Numbered from the stretch's first letter, positions 6,515-14,594 are shown. The stretch is 17,657 nt of DNA from an uncultured Kiritimatiellota bacterium (GCA_934635045.1 CAKTZA010000070.1:1-17657); one strand, 5' to 3'. The notes: generated by a model not told the origin, from the letters alone. Made by a program: numbers and translations.

Positions 6515-9500
6515 GTGGATGCGCAGGTGCTAAAGGCGGCTTTCGACGATGCTCTGCTGTGGGGCTGCGGTCTCGGACTTGTCGGCATCGCCCTTGCCGC
6601 GCTTGCGCTTGGGCTCGCTCGTTTTCCTGCGCGCGTACGCGCGGCGGTACAGCGGTACGGGCTGCCGGCCGTCCTCGTCTTCGGCGGCTTCGTGGCCGTC
6701 GCGACGGTTACGGGGGCCGTAACGCACGCGAGCAAGGCACGTGAGTCTGCGACGCTGAATGACGTGTCTGCAACGCTGAACGCGGAGAACAAAGAAACTC
6801 CGTGTCTTCCTTCCTCCGCTTCCTTCGTGTCAAGCGAAAGCAACTCGACGGCGCGTACGCTATCGGACGAGGACTTTGACCGGGGCCTCGTCCTCACGCG
6901 CGTCGGCACAAACGAGACGTTTGACTTCTCGGCGCCGGCGGATGCGACCGTCTGCGCCGACTGGCGCGCGTTCGGCGCGGCGCACGACTGGGTTTATCTC
7001 GCCTTCACGAACTGGGCATTTTCGTTCGGCGCAGACAGGGTGACGCGGTTGCGTGTGCATTCCGACGGCTGGGTCGAGCCATTCGCCCGTGACGCCGGCG
7101 GGAACGTCGTCACCAACCTTTGGCTGGCCCCGTTCCGCGCCTCGCTTGGCCTCATGCCGGAAGCGAATGGACCACGAATCAGCACGAATCTTCTTGAATC
7201 CGTGACGATCCGTGACAATCCGTGGCCAAACGCTCCCGGCTCCATCTTCTGGCATCTCGTCACGCCGTCCAACACGCTTCAGCTCACGTGGCACAACGGG
7301 CTCCTCAATCGCGCGGCGGCGACGCCCGTCTCGTTTCAGGCGGAACTCTGGCCCAACGGACGCTTCGCCTACCGCTACGGCCTCTCGCGCCTTGACGTCC
7401 CGACCGTCACGAATGCCCTTGTCGGCGTGTCGCTCGGCGGCCCGGCCTGGGCGGCGGACGCGGTTCCGACGAACGTCACCTCGTTTGCGTTCCATCCGCT
7501 CACCGCCGAGGATGCCGCAAACCCGGACAGGGATGGCGACGGGCTGACGCTGACAGAAGAGCTTTTCGTCTACCGCACCGATCCCGAACGCTGGGACACC
7601 GACTGCGACGGCCTTTCGGACGGAGAGGAGATCGCCCTCGGCACAGACCCGCTCTCCCGCGACACCGACGGCGACGGGCTCGTCGATGGCTCCGATCCCG
7701 AGCCGCTGATCCCGACGTCCCTTGACGACCGCGACGGAGACGGCATTCCCGATGCCTACGAGATCTTCTGGTTCGGCGGCACGAACGCTGTCGACTCGGC
7801 CGAACGCCGCGACGGGACGGGCTTCACCCTCCGCACGAAGATGGACGGCGGCGTCAACCCCACGAATGATGCGTCGATCGCAAGCGTCATTTCGGCGGCC
7901 GCCTGCGTCTCGTGGCGTCTCTTCGGCGCCTTCGCCGCCCCGTCGCCCGCCTCCCCCATCGTCTGGGAGCGGACGTTCACCGTCAACCGCACGAGCGCGT
8001 GGCAGCAACTCTTCGTTTCGGCGGACCCGACGAACGCCGCGCCGTGGAGGCTTGAGGGCACCGTCCTCGAATGGGAGACGAACACGGGCACGTCGGGGGC
8101 GGCAGCGCGCGCTCCCTTCGGGGACAGCTTCCGCATCCCGCTTGCCGCCGATGACCGTCCCACGTCGCTGACGTTGCGGCTCCGCGCCACTGGCGAGTCT
8201 CCTGTCGTCGCGGCGATGCCCCTCCACCTGATCGCCTACGTGCCGGAATTCCGCTTCGCGGGCGGCTCCGAGATCACGGGCCAAAGCGGCGCAAAGTTCT
8301 TCGTCTTCACGGATGGTGCTGACGCGCAGATCCGGCTGGTCGTCGACCATGCGCGCCGTCCGCACAAGGCGAAACCCGGCGCGGACGAATGCGACTGGAG
8401 CGTCTTTTCGGGGGCGGTGTCCGGGGGCGGCGACTTCTCGTTCACGGCAGACGGCCTCTCTGGCGGAACCGTCACGGCCTGTCGTCCTGGCATCTGGACG
8501 CTGCCCGACGTCGCGCTCGACATCCCAGTTTCGGCCCTGCGGCGCACGTCGCGCGCCCGGTCGGCGCGACAGGGTGGCGGCCGCACCGTCATCGTCCTCG
8601 ACCCCTCCGTCGGCTGGAACTGCCGTGGGCACGGGTGCGCCTGCGACGGCCTCGGCTATGACTGGCACGAAAGGCGGTATTGCGTGAAAGACGACTATCC
8701 GCTCGACTCGGCGTGCCTGCGCAGGAAATGGTACCGCGACTGGCAGGGCGGCTGGTACGTCGGCGACTGCACGCTGTCCGTCTCAAGCGGAATCGGGGCC
8801 AATGCCGGCTGCGTGACCACGTTGACGGACGGCAGCACGGGCCGGGTGTTTGTCGACGGCGTCGAGGTCTGGTCCGGCTCGGCGGAGCACGTCTACGACG
8901 CCGCCGGCTGCGGCGACGGCTATCACGAGGACTTCCTCGGCGACGGGTGCGACGCGTGTGAGACGGACTGCGCGGACGGGACCTGCGACGCGCTGGAGGG
9001 GCCGACGCTCGGCTCGCTCCGCTTCCGCGTTCCGCTCGGCTCGCCCGTGAAGGGACAGGTCGCCGGGTTCGCCTGGTTTGCGTCCGACGGCCCGGTCGCC
9101 GTCTCGAAGTCCACGTTCCGGCTCCTCGCGCATCCGTCCGCCACCGTCACGGACACGACCGCTTCGGGGACGCGCCGCGTCGTCTGCACGGATCCGCGCG
9201 GCCGCGACCTGCACCTTGCGGACATCGCGAACGGCGTGCGGGTGACGATTCTCGATACCGCCGCGCAGACGTTGGAACACACGTGGGAGATCGTAAACGT
9301 GAACGGCGACCCGTCCCGCGTCCGGCTCCGCAAGATCAGCCGCCTCGGCAACGTGATGTCCGACGAGACGTTCACGTACGCCGACGGAAACTGGACGCAG
9401 TTCGACAGCATTGCGGGCGTCGAGACGCGGCTGTGGACGTACGATGGGTTTGCCAAGGGGGACGACAGCGGGAAGTCCGAGACGCGCACGACGACGGATG

Positions 9501-12500
9501 CCGAGGGCAACGTCCTCGCGTCCGTCACGACCGAGCGGAGCCGCGTCGGCACCTGCGAGAACGCCGTCCTGCGCGAGACGTACCGTTCGGAATCGATGGG
9601 GCTGATCTCCCGATGGTCGCAGGCGGACTACTGGGACGACCCCGCACACGCAGGACGCCACGGACAGCCGCGTCTCGTCTGGGGCAACGCCCGCGCCTGG
9701 GTCTATGCCGACTTCGACGGGAATGGGCACGAGATCCTGCGTATCGAGCAACGCAACGGTGCGGAGATGCCGCAGGGCATGCGGGAAGCGGGCGAGGCGT
9801 TGAGGGCCTTCGGACGGTCGCTGGCCGCCACGAACCTCGTCTCAGGCCTCGTCTCTCCGCCCGCATCCCTTGCCGCCTGCGATGCCTTCGTGACGGTTCG
9901 CGACTACTCGCCCCTCGCGGGCGATTCGGTGCATCCCGACGACGCGGCGCGTCCGCGCATCGAGACGCGCTACGTTGTCGCGAACGGTGTCGTGACTCCT
10001 GTTGGGCGCACCTGGACGCGCTACACGCGCCTCAGTTGCGGCGGCTATGCCGTCGTGAAGCGCGAGACTTGGCGCGCGGCGGGACAAGGCGCGGAGCAGA
10101 CGGACGCCGGCAACGCCTATTCCTGCGAAATCACTTTCGCGGACACGGGCGAGGGCACGCCGCTCCTGATGCGTGGGGCGGTCGTGGAGGCGCTGGACGA
10201 GAACGGTCTCCGCACCGTCAACGCCTACGCGCTCACGAACGGCATCCTCGTGTGCGAGACGCGAAAGCAATTCGTCGGCACCTCGTCCCGCGTCCAGCAA
10301 CCCTCGTCCCCTGTCACCTTCCCCACCTACGAGGTGACGGAGCGTGACGCGCGCTACGGCACGGTTCTTCGCCGCACGACGCGCCTCACGGCGGATGACA
10401 CGGCCATCGCGGACGAGCAGTCCGTCTACGACGACCAGAACCGTCTGCGCGCCACGACCTACATGGACGGCACGTCCCTCACGAACGCCTACTCGTGTTG
10501 CCGTCTCCTCTGGACGCGCGATCGGGAGGGACGTAAGACCCTCCGCTCCGCGCAGACGGGCACTGACCACCTCTACCACGCGATGGAGGATGTGTGGCTG
10601 GGGGAGATTGGGAGTGGGGAACAGGGAACAGGGCGCGGCGCGACCAACAAGAACTTCCGGGTGACGCAGCATTTCTTCGACGCGCTTGGACGCGAAACGA
10701 ACACGGTTGTGTACGCCGGAACGACACCCGGCGAGGCGACGACGCCCACGGGAGGGACGCATTCCGTCGCGTCCGCCGTCACGACCGCCTACCCCTACGG
10801 GGGAAGCGGCTACGCGGTTCACACGGACGTGCGCGGGAGCGTGACGGTCCGAAACACCAACCTTCCTGGCGACGGCATTGAGACGGACGAAGCCGTGTTC
10901 ACGAACGGCGTCGAGGTCATGAGGACGAAGAGCCGCGCCGCTTTCGGCGGCGGCTCGTCCACGCGCCGTGAGTGGGCGGTAGGGCGGGCAGCCCCCTGCC
11001 CGCCGGGAGCGCCGCCCTTGTCCGCGTGGACAGAGGAGCGCCGCTTCGACGAATACGCCGCCGACGGCCACCGCGTCGCCTACGTCGTCACGGAGTCTTC
11101 GGATTGCGGCATCGTCACGAACGCTGTCACGACCTACGACTGGCTGGGACGGGAGGTGGCGTCCGAGACGCCGCTCTCGTCCGTCACGTACGTCTACGAC
11201 GGCAGCTCGTCGCGAATCTTCTCGGCAACCGACTCCAAGTCGGACGTGACGACCGTCTGCCTGTACGGCGCATGTGGCGAACCGGTCGGCACGGCGGTGA
11301 ACGGCGTGACGCGGCGGAGCGACGTTTCCTACGAAACCGACGCATCAAACGTGACATGGCGCGTGACGACGGAGCGGACGTTCGCCGCCGGGCGAACAAA
11401 CGCCTGCACCGTCACGCGCGAGCGACTGACGGGGCTTTCGGACGCCTTGCGTTCGCACGTCGAGATTCATGAAGCGAATGGCCCGCAAACCGTCGAGCGG
11501 ACGTCCTTCGACGCGGCCACGGGCCTTGTGACGGAAACGCGGACATCGACCGCCGCCCCGTCCGTCGTGCGGCGAACGCGATACGGCCTTGCCGTGGAGC
11601 AGGAGGCATCCGGCGAGACCAGTCACTTCGACTACGACGCGTTCGGGCGGAACGTGCGCGTCGCGCGCACGGTCGAGGGTGTCCGGCGTCCTGTGTCTGC
11701 GTTCGCTTACGATGCGGCGGATGCCCTCGTGACCGCTTCGACGTACACGAACGACACGGACACCGTTACCGAAACATATGAATACGGCGCGCTGGGCCGT
11801 CGCGTCGCCGTGACGGACGCCCTCGGACAGGTGGTGCGTACGGCCTACGATGCCGTCGGCAACGTCGTCGCCGAGGACGGCGCGACCTATCCCGTGTGCT
11901 ACGGATACGACACGGCCGGGCGGCGCACGTCGCTCGCGACGACGCGGGACGGCGCGACATGGGACGTGACGCGCTGGTCCTGTGACGCGGCGACGGGGCT
12001 TTGCGCGGCGAAGACCTACGCCGACGGCTCGACCGTCGCCTACACCCATACGCCTGACGGGCTGCCGCTGCGCACAACCTACGCTAGCGGGCGATGGACC
12101 GAGAACGTCTACGATTCTAAACGCCAGTCCGTCGGACGCCACTCCTCGGACGGCTCGGACGATGCGGCGTTTGCGAGAGACGCATTCGGGCGACTCGTCT
12201 CGTCGTCGAACGGCATTGCCGCCGTCGAGCGCGCCCTTGCGGACTGCGGCACGGCGACGAACGAGGCATGGACGGTCGGAGGCGAGTCTGCGACGCTCGC
12301 GCGAGAACTTGACGCGCAGGGGCGGCTTGCGGCGTTGGCCGGCAGGGGCGGCGCCCTCGTCCGCGCGCTCGACGCGCAGGGCCGGCTTGCGGCGTTGGCC
12401 GGTAGGGACGGCGCCCCGTCGCCGTCCGCTCCGTCCCCTGCCTACGCGCAGCGGTACGCCTACGGCGCCGACGGAAGGCTTGCGGCGATCTCAAACGCCG

Positions 12501-13975
12501 AGGCCGTCGTGACCTACGCCTACACGCCCGACGGATTGGACGCGGGCTATACGCTGGCGCTGGCGAACGAGATGACCTTCACGCGCACGGTCGTGCGCGA
12601 CCCGTTCCGCCGCGACCTCGTGGCGCGAATCGAGAACCGCGTCAACGGGGCCCCCGTCGAGAGCCTTGCCTACGCCTACGACGCGCTCGCGCGTCCCGTC
12701 ACGCGCAACGGTGACGCATTCGGCTACAACGCGCGTGGCGAGGTGGTCTTCTCGCGCGGAGACGTGGAGAACGCAGAGGAGGCGTATGCCTACGACCACA
12801 TCGGCAACGCCGTCCTCGCCGCGTCCGGCGGCGTCACCAATGCCTACGCCGCAAACGCCCTCAACCAGTACGCCTCTATTCTCCGAGCCTCCGTATCTCC
12901 GTGTGAGACAATTCCCCAGTACGACACCGACGGGAACCTCATGAGCGACGGCGCGTTTGCCTATTCCTATGATGCCGCCAACCGCCTCGTGACGGTCTCG
13001 TCGAACGGCGTCCTGCTCGTGACGAACTTCTACGATGCGCAGTCCCGCCGCGTCCGCAAGGCCACGCCGGAGGCGACAGCGACCTGCTTCTACGACGGCT
13101 GGAATCTCATTGAAGAACGTGTCACGCATGTGAACGGCGCAAACACAACCATCCGCTATTACTGGGGCAAGGACATCTCCGGCACGCCGCAAGGCGCAGG
13201 AGGCATCGGCGGATTGCTCTACCTCACTGTCAACGGCACACCCTATGTTCCGTTCTACGACAACAACGGCAACGTGGCGCACTACTGTGATGCAAGCGGA
13301 AGCGTTGCCGCCACATACAAATACGACGCCTTCGGCAAGACAATCGCCCAATCCGGCCCTCGTGCCGACCTTTTCCGCCATCGGTTCTCAACGAAGTGTC
13401 TTGATGCCGAAACGGGCCTCTACTACTACGGCTACCGCTTCTATGCCCCCTCGCTCATGCGCTGGCTCAACCGCGATCCGATAGAAGAAGACGGCGGCGT
13501 GAATCTCTATGGGTTCTGTGGGAACAACAGCATTGCCTTGTGTGACTATCTTGGACGAGCGCATTTTGAGGTCAGGGCATTGAGTGGGCTTGGGGTTGTG
13601 CTGTCTTATTCATGCTTCGCTGGCATTATTGGCGTAGTCCCGTCTTTGATACTTGATTTTGGACTCGCAAATAGCCTTAACATTGAAATCCTGCATGAAC
13701 ACTTGTTTTATGATGATGGCACCAATGTCGGCTACGGTGAAAAAAGGGAATTTTCAGAAACGACGAAAGAAGGGTATTACAGACGGGATCAGACAGAATA
13801 CGACGATTGTGTTATGAAAGATGCAGCGAAGCGCATACCGAAGCCGCCATATTCGTTGCTTGGCTTGGGACGCCCAAAATACAACTGTCAAGATTATGCA
13901 GATGCATTGCGGAGGGAATATTATAAATTGCTTAATGACAAGGAGATTCGATGCAAATGTGGAATTTCAAAATAA
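6515..13975 (+). CDS. Giant RHS/YD-repeat protein with variable C-terminal (putative toxin) domain
   Basis: The product is 2486 residues from GTG 6515. Order of parts: two membrane helices (about 14-35 and 49-70); a Ser-rich repeat-derived linker (76-115); a nidogen-like beta domain (about 120-335); thrombospondin type 3 calcium repeats of DxDGDG type (338-415); beta domains; a Cys-rich segment (C703-C824); an RHS entry strand GSLRFRVPLG; YD repeats to about 2300; the RHS core GLYYYGYRFYAP...RWLNRDPIEE (D2321) and NLYGFCGNN (2330-2338); and a 148-residue C-terminal domain. The family builds a hollow shell that encloses and delivers a C-terminal effector. The C-terminal domain has H2394 in LHEHLFYDDGTNVGYG and C2458 in YNCQDYAD, suggesting a permuted papain-like fold. 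The usual DPxG autocleavage motif after the core is degenerate (CDYLG). The next gene overlaps by 25 nt. There is no classical signal peptide or PAAR domain. Confidence 0.9.
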   Translation: MDAQVLKAAFDDALLWGCGLGLVGIALAALALGLARFPARVRAAVQRYGLPAVLVFGGFVAVATVTGAVTHASKARESATLNDVSATLNAENKETPCLPSSASFVSSESNSTARTLSDEDFDRGLVLTRVGTNETFDFSAPADATVCADWRAFGAAHDWVYLAFTNWAFSFGADRVTRLRVHSDGWVEPFARDAGGNVVTNLWLAPFRASLGLMPEANGPRISTNLLESVTIRDNPWPNAPGSIFWHLVTPSNTLQLTWHNGLLNRAAATPVSFQAELWPNGRFAYRYGLSRLDVPTVTNALVGVSLGGPAWAADAVPTNVTSFAFHPLTAEDAANPDRDGDGLTLTEELFVYRTDPERWDTDCDGLSDGEEIALGTDPLSRDTDGDGLVDGSDPEPLIPTSLDDRDGDGIPDAYEIFWFGGTNAVDSAERRDGTGFTLRTKMDGGVNPTNDASIASVISAAACVSWRLFGAFAAPSPASPIVWERTFTVNRTSAWQQLFVSADPTNAAPWRLEGTVLEWETNTGTSGAAARAPFGDSFRIPLAADDRPTSLTLRLRATGESPVVAAMPLHLIAYVPEFRFAGGSEITGQSGAKFFVFTDGADAQIRLVVDHARRPHKAKPGADECDWSVFSGAVSGGGDFSFTADGLSGGTVTACRPGIWTLPDVALDIPVSALRRTSRARSARQGGGRTVIVLDPSVGWNCRGHGCACDGLGYDWHERRYCVKDDYPLDSACLRRKWYRDWQGGWYVGDCTLSVSSGIGANAGCVTTLTDGSTGRVFVDGVEVWSGSAEHVYDAAGCGDGYHEDFLGDGCDACETDCADGTCDALEGPTLGSLRFRVPLGSPVKGQVAGFAWFASDGPVAVSKSTFRLLAHPSATVTDTTASGTRRVVCTDPRGRDLHLADIANGVRVTILDTAAQTLEHTWEIVNVNGDPSRVRLRKISRLGNVMSDETFTYADGNWTQFDSIAGVETRLWTYDGFAKGDDSGKSETRTTTDAEGNVLASVTTERSRVGTCENAVLRETYRSESMGLISRWSQADYWDDPAHAGRHGQPRLVWGNARAWVYADFDGNGHEILRIEQRNGAEMPQGMREAGEALRAFGRSLAATNLVSGLVSPPASLAACDAFVTVRDYSPLAGDSVHPDDAARPRIETRYVVANGVVTPVGRTWTRYTRLSCGGYAVVKRETWRAAGQGAEQTDAGNAYSCEITFADTGEGTPLLMRGAVVEALDENGLRTVNAYALTNGILVCETRKQFVGTSSRVQQPSSPVTFPTYEVTERDARYGTVLRRTTRLTADDTAIADEQSVYDDQNRLRATTYMDGTSLTNAYSCCRLLWTRDREGRKTLRSAQTGTDHLYHAMEDVWLGEIGSGEQGTGRGATNKNFRVTQHFFDALGRETNTVVYAGTTPGEATTPTGGTHSVASAVTTAYPYGGSGYAVHTDVRGSVTVRNTNLPGDGIETDEAVFTNGVEVMRTKSRAAFGGGSSTRREWAVGRAAPCPPGAPPLSAWTEERRFDEYAADGHRVAYVVTESSDCGIVTNAVTTYDWLGREVASETPLSSVTYVYDGSSSRIFSATDSKSDVTTVCLYGACGEPVGTAVNGVTRRSDVSYETDASNVTWRVTTERTFAAGRTNACTVTRERLTGLSDALRSHVEIHEANGPQTVERTSFDAATGLVTETRTSTAAPSVVRRTRYGLAVEQEASGETSHFDYDAFGRNVRVARTVEGVRRPVSAFAYDAADALVTASTYTNDTDTVTETYEYGALGRRVAVTDALGQVVRTAYDAVGNVVAEDGATYPVCYGYDTAGRRTSLATTRDGATWDVTRWSCDAATGLCAAKTYADGSTVAYTHTPDGLPLRTTYASGRWTENVYDSKRQSVGRHSSDGSDDAAFARDAFGRLVSSSNGIAAVERALADCGTATNEAWTVGGESATLARELDAQGRLAALAGRGGALVRALDAQGRLAALAGRDGAPSPSAPSPAYAQRYAYGADGRLAAISNAEAVVTYAYTPDGLDAGYTLALANEMTFTRTVVRDPFRRDLVARIENRVNGAPVESLAYAYDALARPVTRNGDAFGYNARGEVVFSRGDVENAEEAYAYDHIGNAVLAASGGVTNAYAANALNQYASILRASVSPCETIPQYDTDGNLMSDGAFAYSYDAANRLVTVSSNGVLLVTNFYDAQSRRVRKATPEATATCFYDGWNLIEERVTHVNGANTTIRYYWGKDISGTPQGAGGIGGLLYLTVNGTPYVPFYDNNGNVAHYCDASGSVAATYKYDAFGKTIAQSGPRADLFRHRFSTKCLDAETGLYYYGYRFYAPSLMRWLNRDPIEEDGGVNLYGFCGNNSIALCDYLGRAHFEVRALSGLGVVLSYSCFAGIIGVVPSLILDFGLANSLNIEILHEHLFYDDGTNVGYGEKREFSETTKEGYYRRDQTEYDDCVMKDAAKRIPKPPYSLLGLGRPKYNCQDYADALRREYYKLLNDKEIRCKCGISK
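6744..6842. repeat. In-frame dispersed repeat forming the RHS N-terminal linker
   Basis: GAGTCTGCGACGCTGAA is followed by a second near copy (GTCTGCAACGCTGAACGCGG), then CTCCGTGTCTTCCTTCCTCC and AGCGAAAGCAACTC. The same blocks occur at 5259-5445. The segment encodes a low-complexity Ser/Asn-rich linker between the membrane helices and the beta domain. Confidence 0.5.
7171..7226. repeat. Imperfect palindromic CACGAAT/CCGTGACAATCCGTGG repeat within the RHS gene
   Basis: CCACGAATC and CACGAATC occur in tandem, then CCGTGACGATCCGTGACAATC. The two ends (ACCACGAATC and GATTGTCACGG when read on the other strand) form an imperfect inverted repeat. It is translated in frame within the beta domain and resembles the attcgtg-type reiterated sequences of many bacterial genomes. 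Confidence 0.4.
10601..10633. repeat. GGGAACAGGGAACAGGG-type low-complexity insert in the RHS gene
   Basis: A purine-rich tract (GGGAGATTGGGAGTGGGGAA then CAGGGAACAGGG) interrupts ordinary YD-repeat coding sequence in frame and encodes LGEIGSGEQGTG. Its composition is unlike the flanking codons, which suggests an inserted dispersed repeat. Confidence 0.4.
10983..11004. repeat. Perfect 9-bp inverted repeat (REP-like hairpin) inside the RHS gene
   Basis: GGCGGGCAG (10983-10991), loop CCCC, then CTGCCCGCC (10996-11004). It is a very stable hairpin within a coding region and encodes GRAAPCPPG, out of character with the YD repeats on both sides. Confidence 0.55.
12301..12420. repeat. 60-bp tandem duplication in the RHS gene
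   Basis: 12301-12360 and 12361-12420 match at 48 of 60 positions by my count, with only three differences over unit positions 11-56. Each unit encodes LDAQGRLAALAGR plus a short spacer, so the duplication adds 20 residues without shifting the frame. Confidence 0.85.
12629..13527 (+). repeat. RHS core repeat, copy A (in the full-length gene)
   Basis: From IENRVNG to NLYGFCGNN this segment is repeated at 15328-16265 and, from the VTRNGDAFGYN point, at 17321-17657. Similarity is highest over the first 260 or so bases and falls off in the middle. It ends with a 17-mer, GGGTTCTGTGGGAACAA, shared exactly with copy B just before the variable domain. Confidence 0.85.
13940..13945 (+). promoter_or_regulatory. 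Ribosome-binding site for the first partner gene, inside the RHS gene
   Basis: AAGGAG lies 5 nt before ATG 13951 and 11 nt before the in-frame ATG 13957. It lies within the last codons of the RHS C-terminal domain and supports a true overlap of the two genes. Confidence 0.6.
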
Positions 13976-14526
13976 ACGAATTTGATAGAAGGCGCAGAGT
14001 GTTCACGATCTGGATTTGCGCCGTAGTGATATTTGGCACGTGCTGTATGACGGTCGTACGATATGATTCATTGTTTGATTTCATTAAATCTGTTCCTTTG
14101 CTGGGGCTTATTGTTTCATACAATTTTCCTCCTTCTGACTATTATAATCCAGTTCTTCAGTTCCCGGTTCAAGAGAGAGATTTTGAAGGTTCTGTCTCAT
14201 TCAAATATAAGGGGCGTTATGACGTCCAGATTGCGAATGTAACTACCTCACAGCTTTATCACAGTGGTGTTTCATTGAAGGTGTCGATTTATGATAAGGA
14301 CTCGGCCCTCATCTGGCATTCTTCAGTAGCTGATTCCAGGCTGTTTGCTTACGGTTCGGCAGATTACAATGGCTATCGCTATGTCTACGGCACATTGTTC
14401 GTTCCGAAAGATGTCCCTGTTAAAGAAGGTTGCAGGGTTTCGGTGTCCTGTGCAGGTGAGATTGAAGATTTCTTGTCGTTGCACCCGGATGCTGTGGTGC
14501 AGATCATGAAATGCTTTGACAAATGA
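13951..14526 (+). CDS. Membrane-anchored putative immunity protein 1
   Basis: The product is 191 residues. The start overlaps the RHS stop by 25 nt and has AAGGAG upstream. Residues 13-16 are RRRR, followed by one membrane helix (about 17-37, VFTIWICAVVIFGTCC), predicting N-inside/C-outside topology. The rest is a soluble beta-rich domain (about 65-191). That domain is a distant homologue of the protein at 16722-17288: both share a VSxKxxGxY segment, a YDKxxxxI segment, and a C-terminal DVP..E...V.V...G..E.F...H..A pattern ending in DK. Both homologues follow an RHS C-terminal domain of the same family, the standard arrangement of polymorphic-toxin immunity genes. I do not recognise a named immunity family. 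Its codons are much less GC-rich than the RHS shell (14101-14160 has 22 G/C in 60). Confidence 0.65.
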   Translation: MQMWNFKINEFDRRRRVFTIWICAVVIFGTCCMTVVRYDSLFDFIKSVPLLGLIVSYNFPPSDYYNPVLQFPVQERDFEGSVSFKYKGRYDVQIANVTTSQLYHSGVSLKVSIYDKDSALIWHSSVADSRLFAYGSADYNGYRYVYGTLFVPKDVPVKEGCRVSVSCAGEIEDFLSLHPDAVVQIMKCFDK

Positions 14527-14583
14527 ATCTTTGGAGAGAGTGTTGACAGACCGCATGGTAGGTGAGGTATTTAGCGATGCTCC

Positions 14584-14589
14584 GGGAGG
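14584..14589 (+). promoter_or_regulatory. Ribosome-binding site selecting ATG 14595
   Basis: GGGAGG ends 5 nt before ATG 14595. This start gives a protein beginning directly with its signal peptide, whereas the upstream in-frame GTG 14562 and ATG 14577 would place extra residues before it. Confidence 0.55.
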
Positions 14590-14594
14590 TTCTC

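Noticed and set aside
6860..8668. Long minus-strand open frames antisense to the RHS gene (also 9842-11071, 12491-13381 and others)
   Set aside because: They follow from the codon bias of the GC-rich RHS gene on the other strand and show no recognisable protein features.
12892..12912. GCCTCCGTATCTCCGTGTGAG as a further inserted dispersed repeat in copy A
   Set aside because: The same place in copies B and C encodes a similar peptide with related sequence, so it may be ordinary divergence; too short to call.
14543..14573. Consensus -35 TTGACA before the 208-residue gene
   Set aside because: No convincing -10 lies at 16-18 bp (GTATTT or TATTTA at best), so I did not call a promoter.
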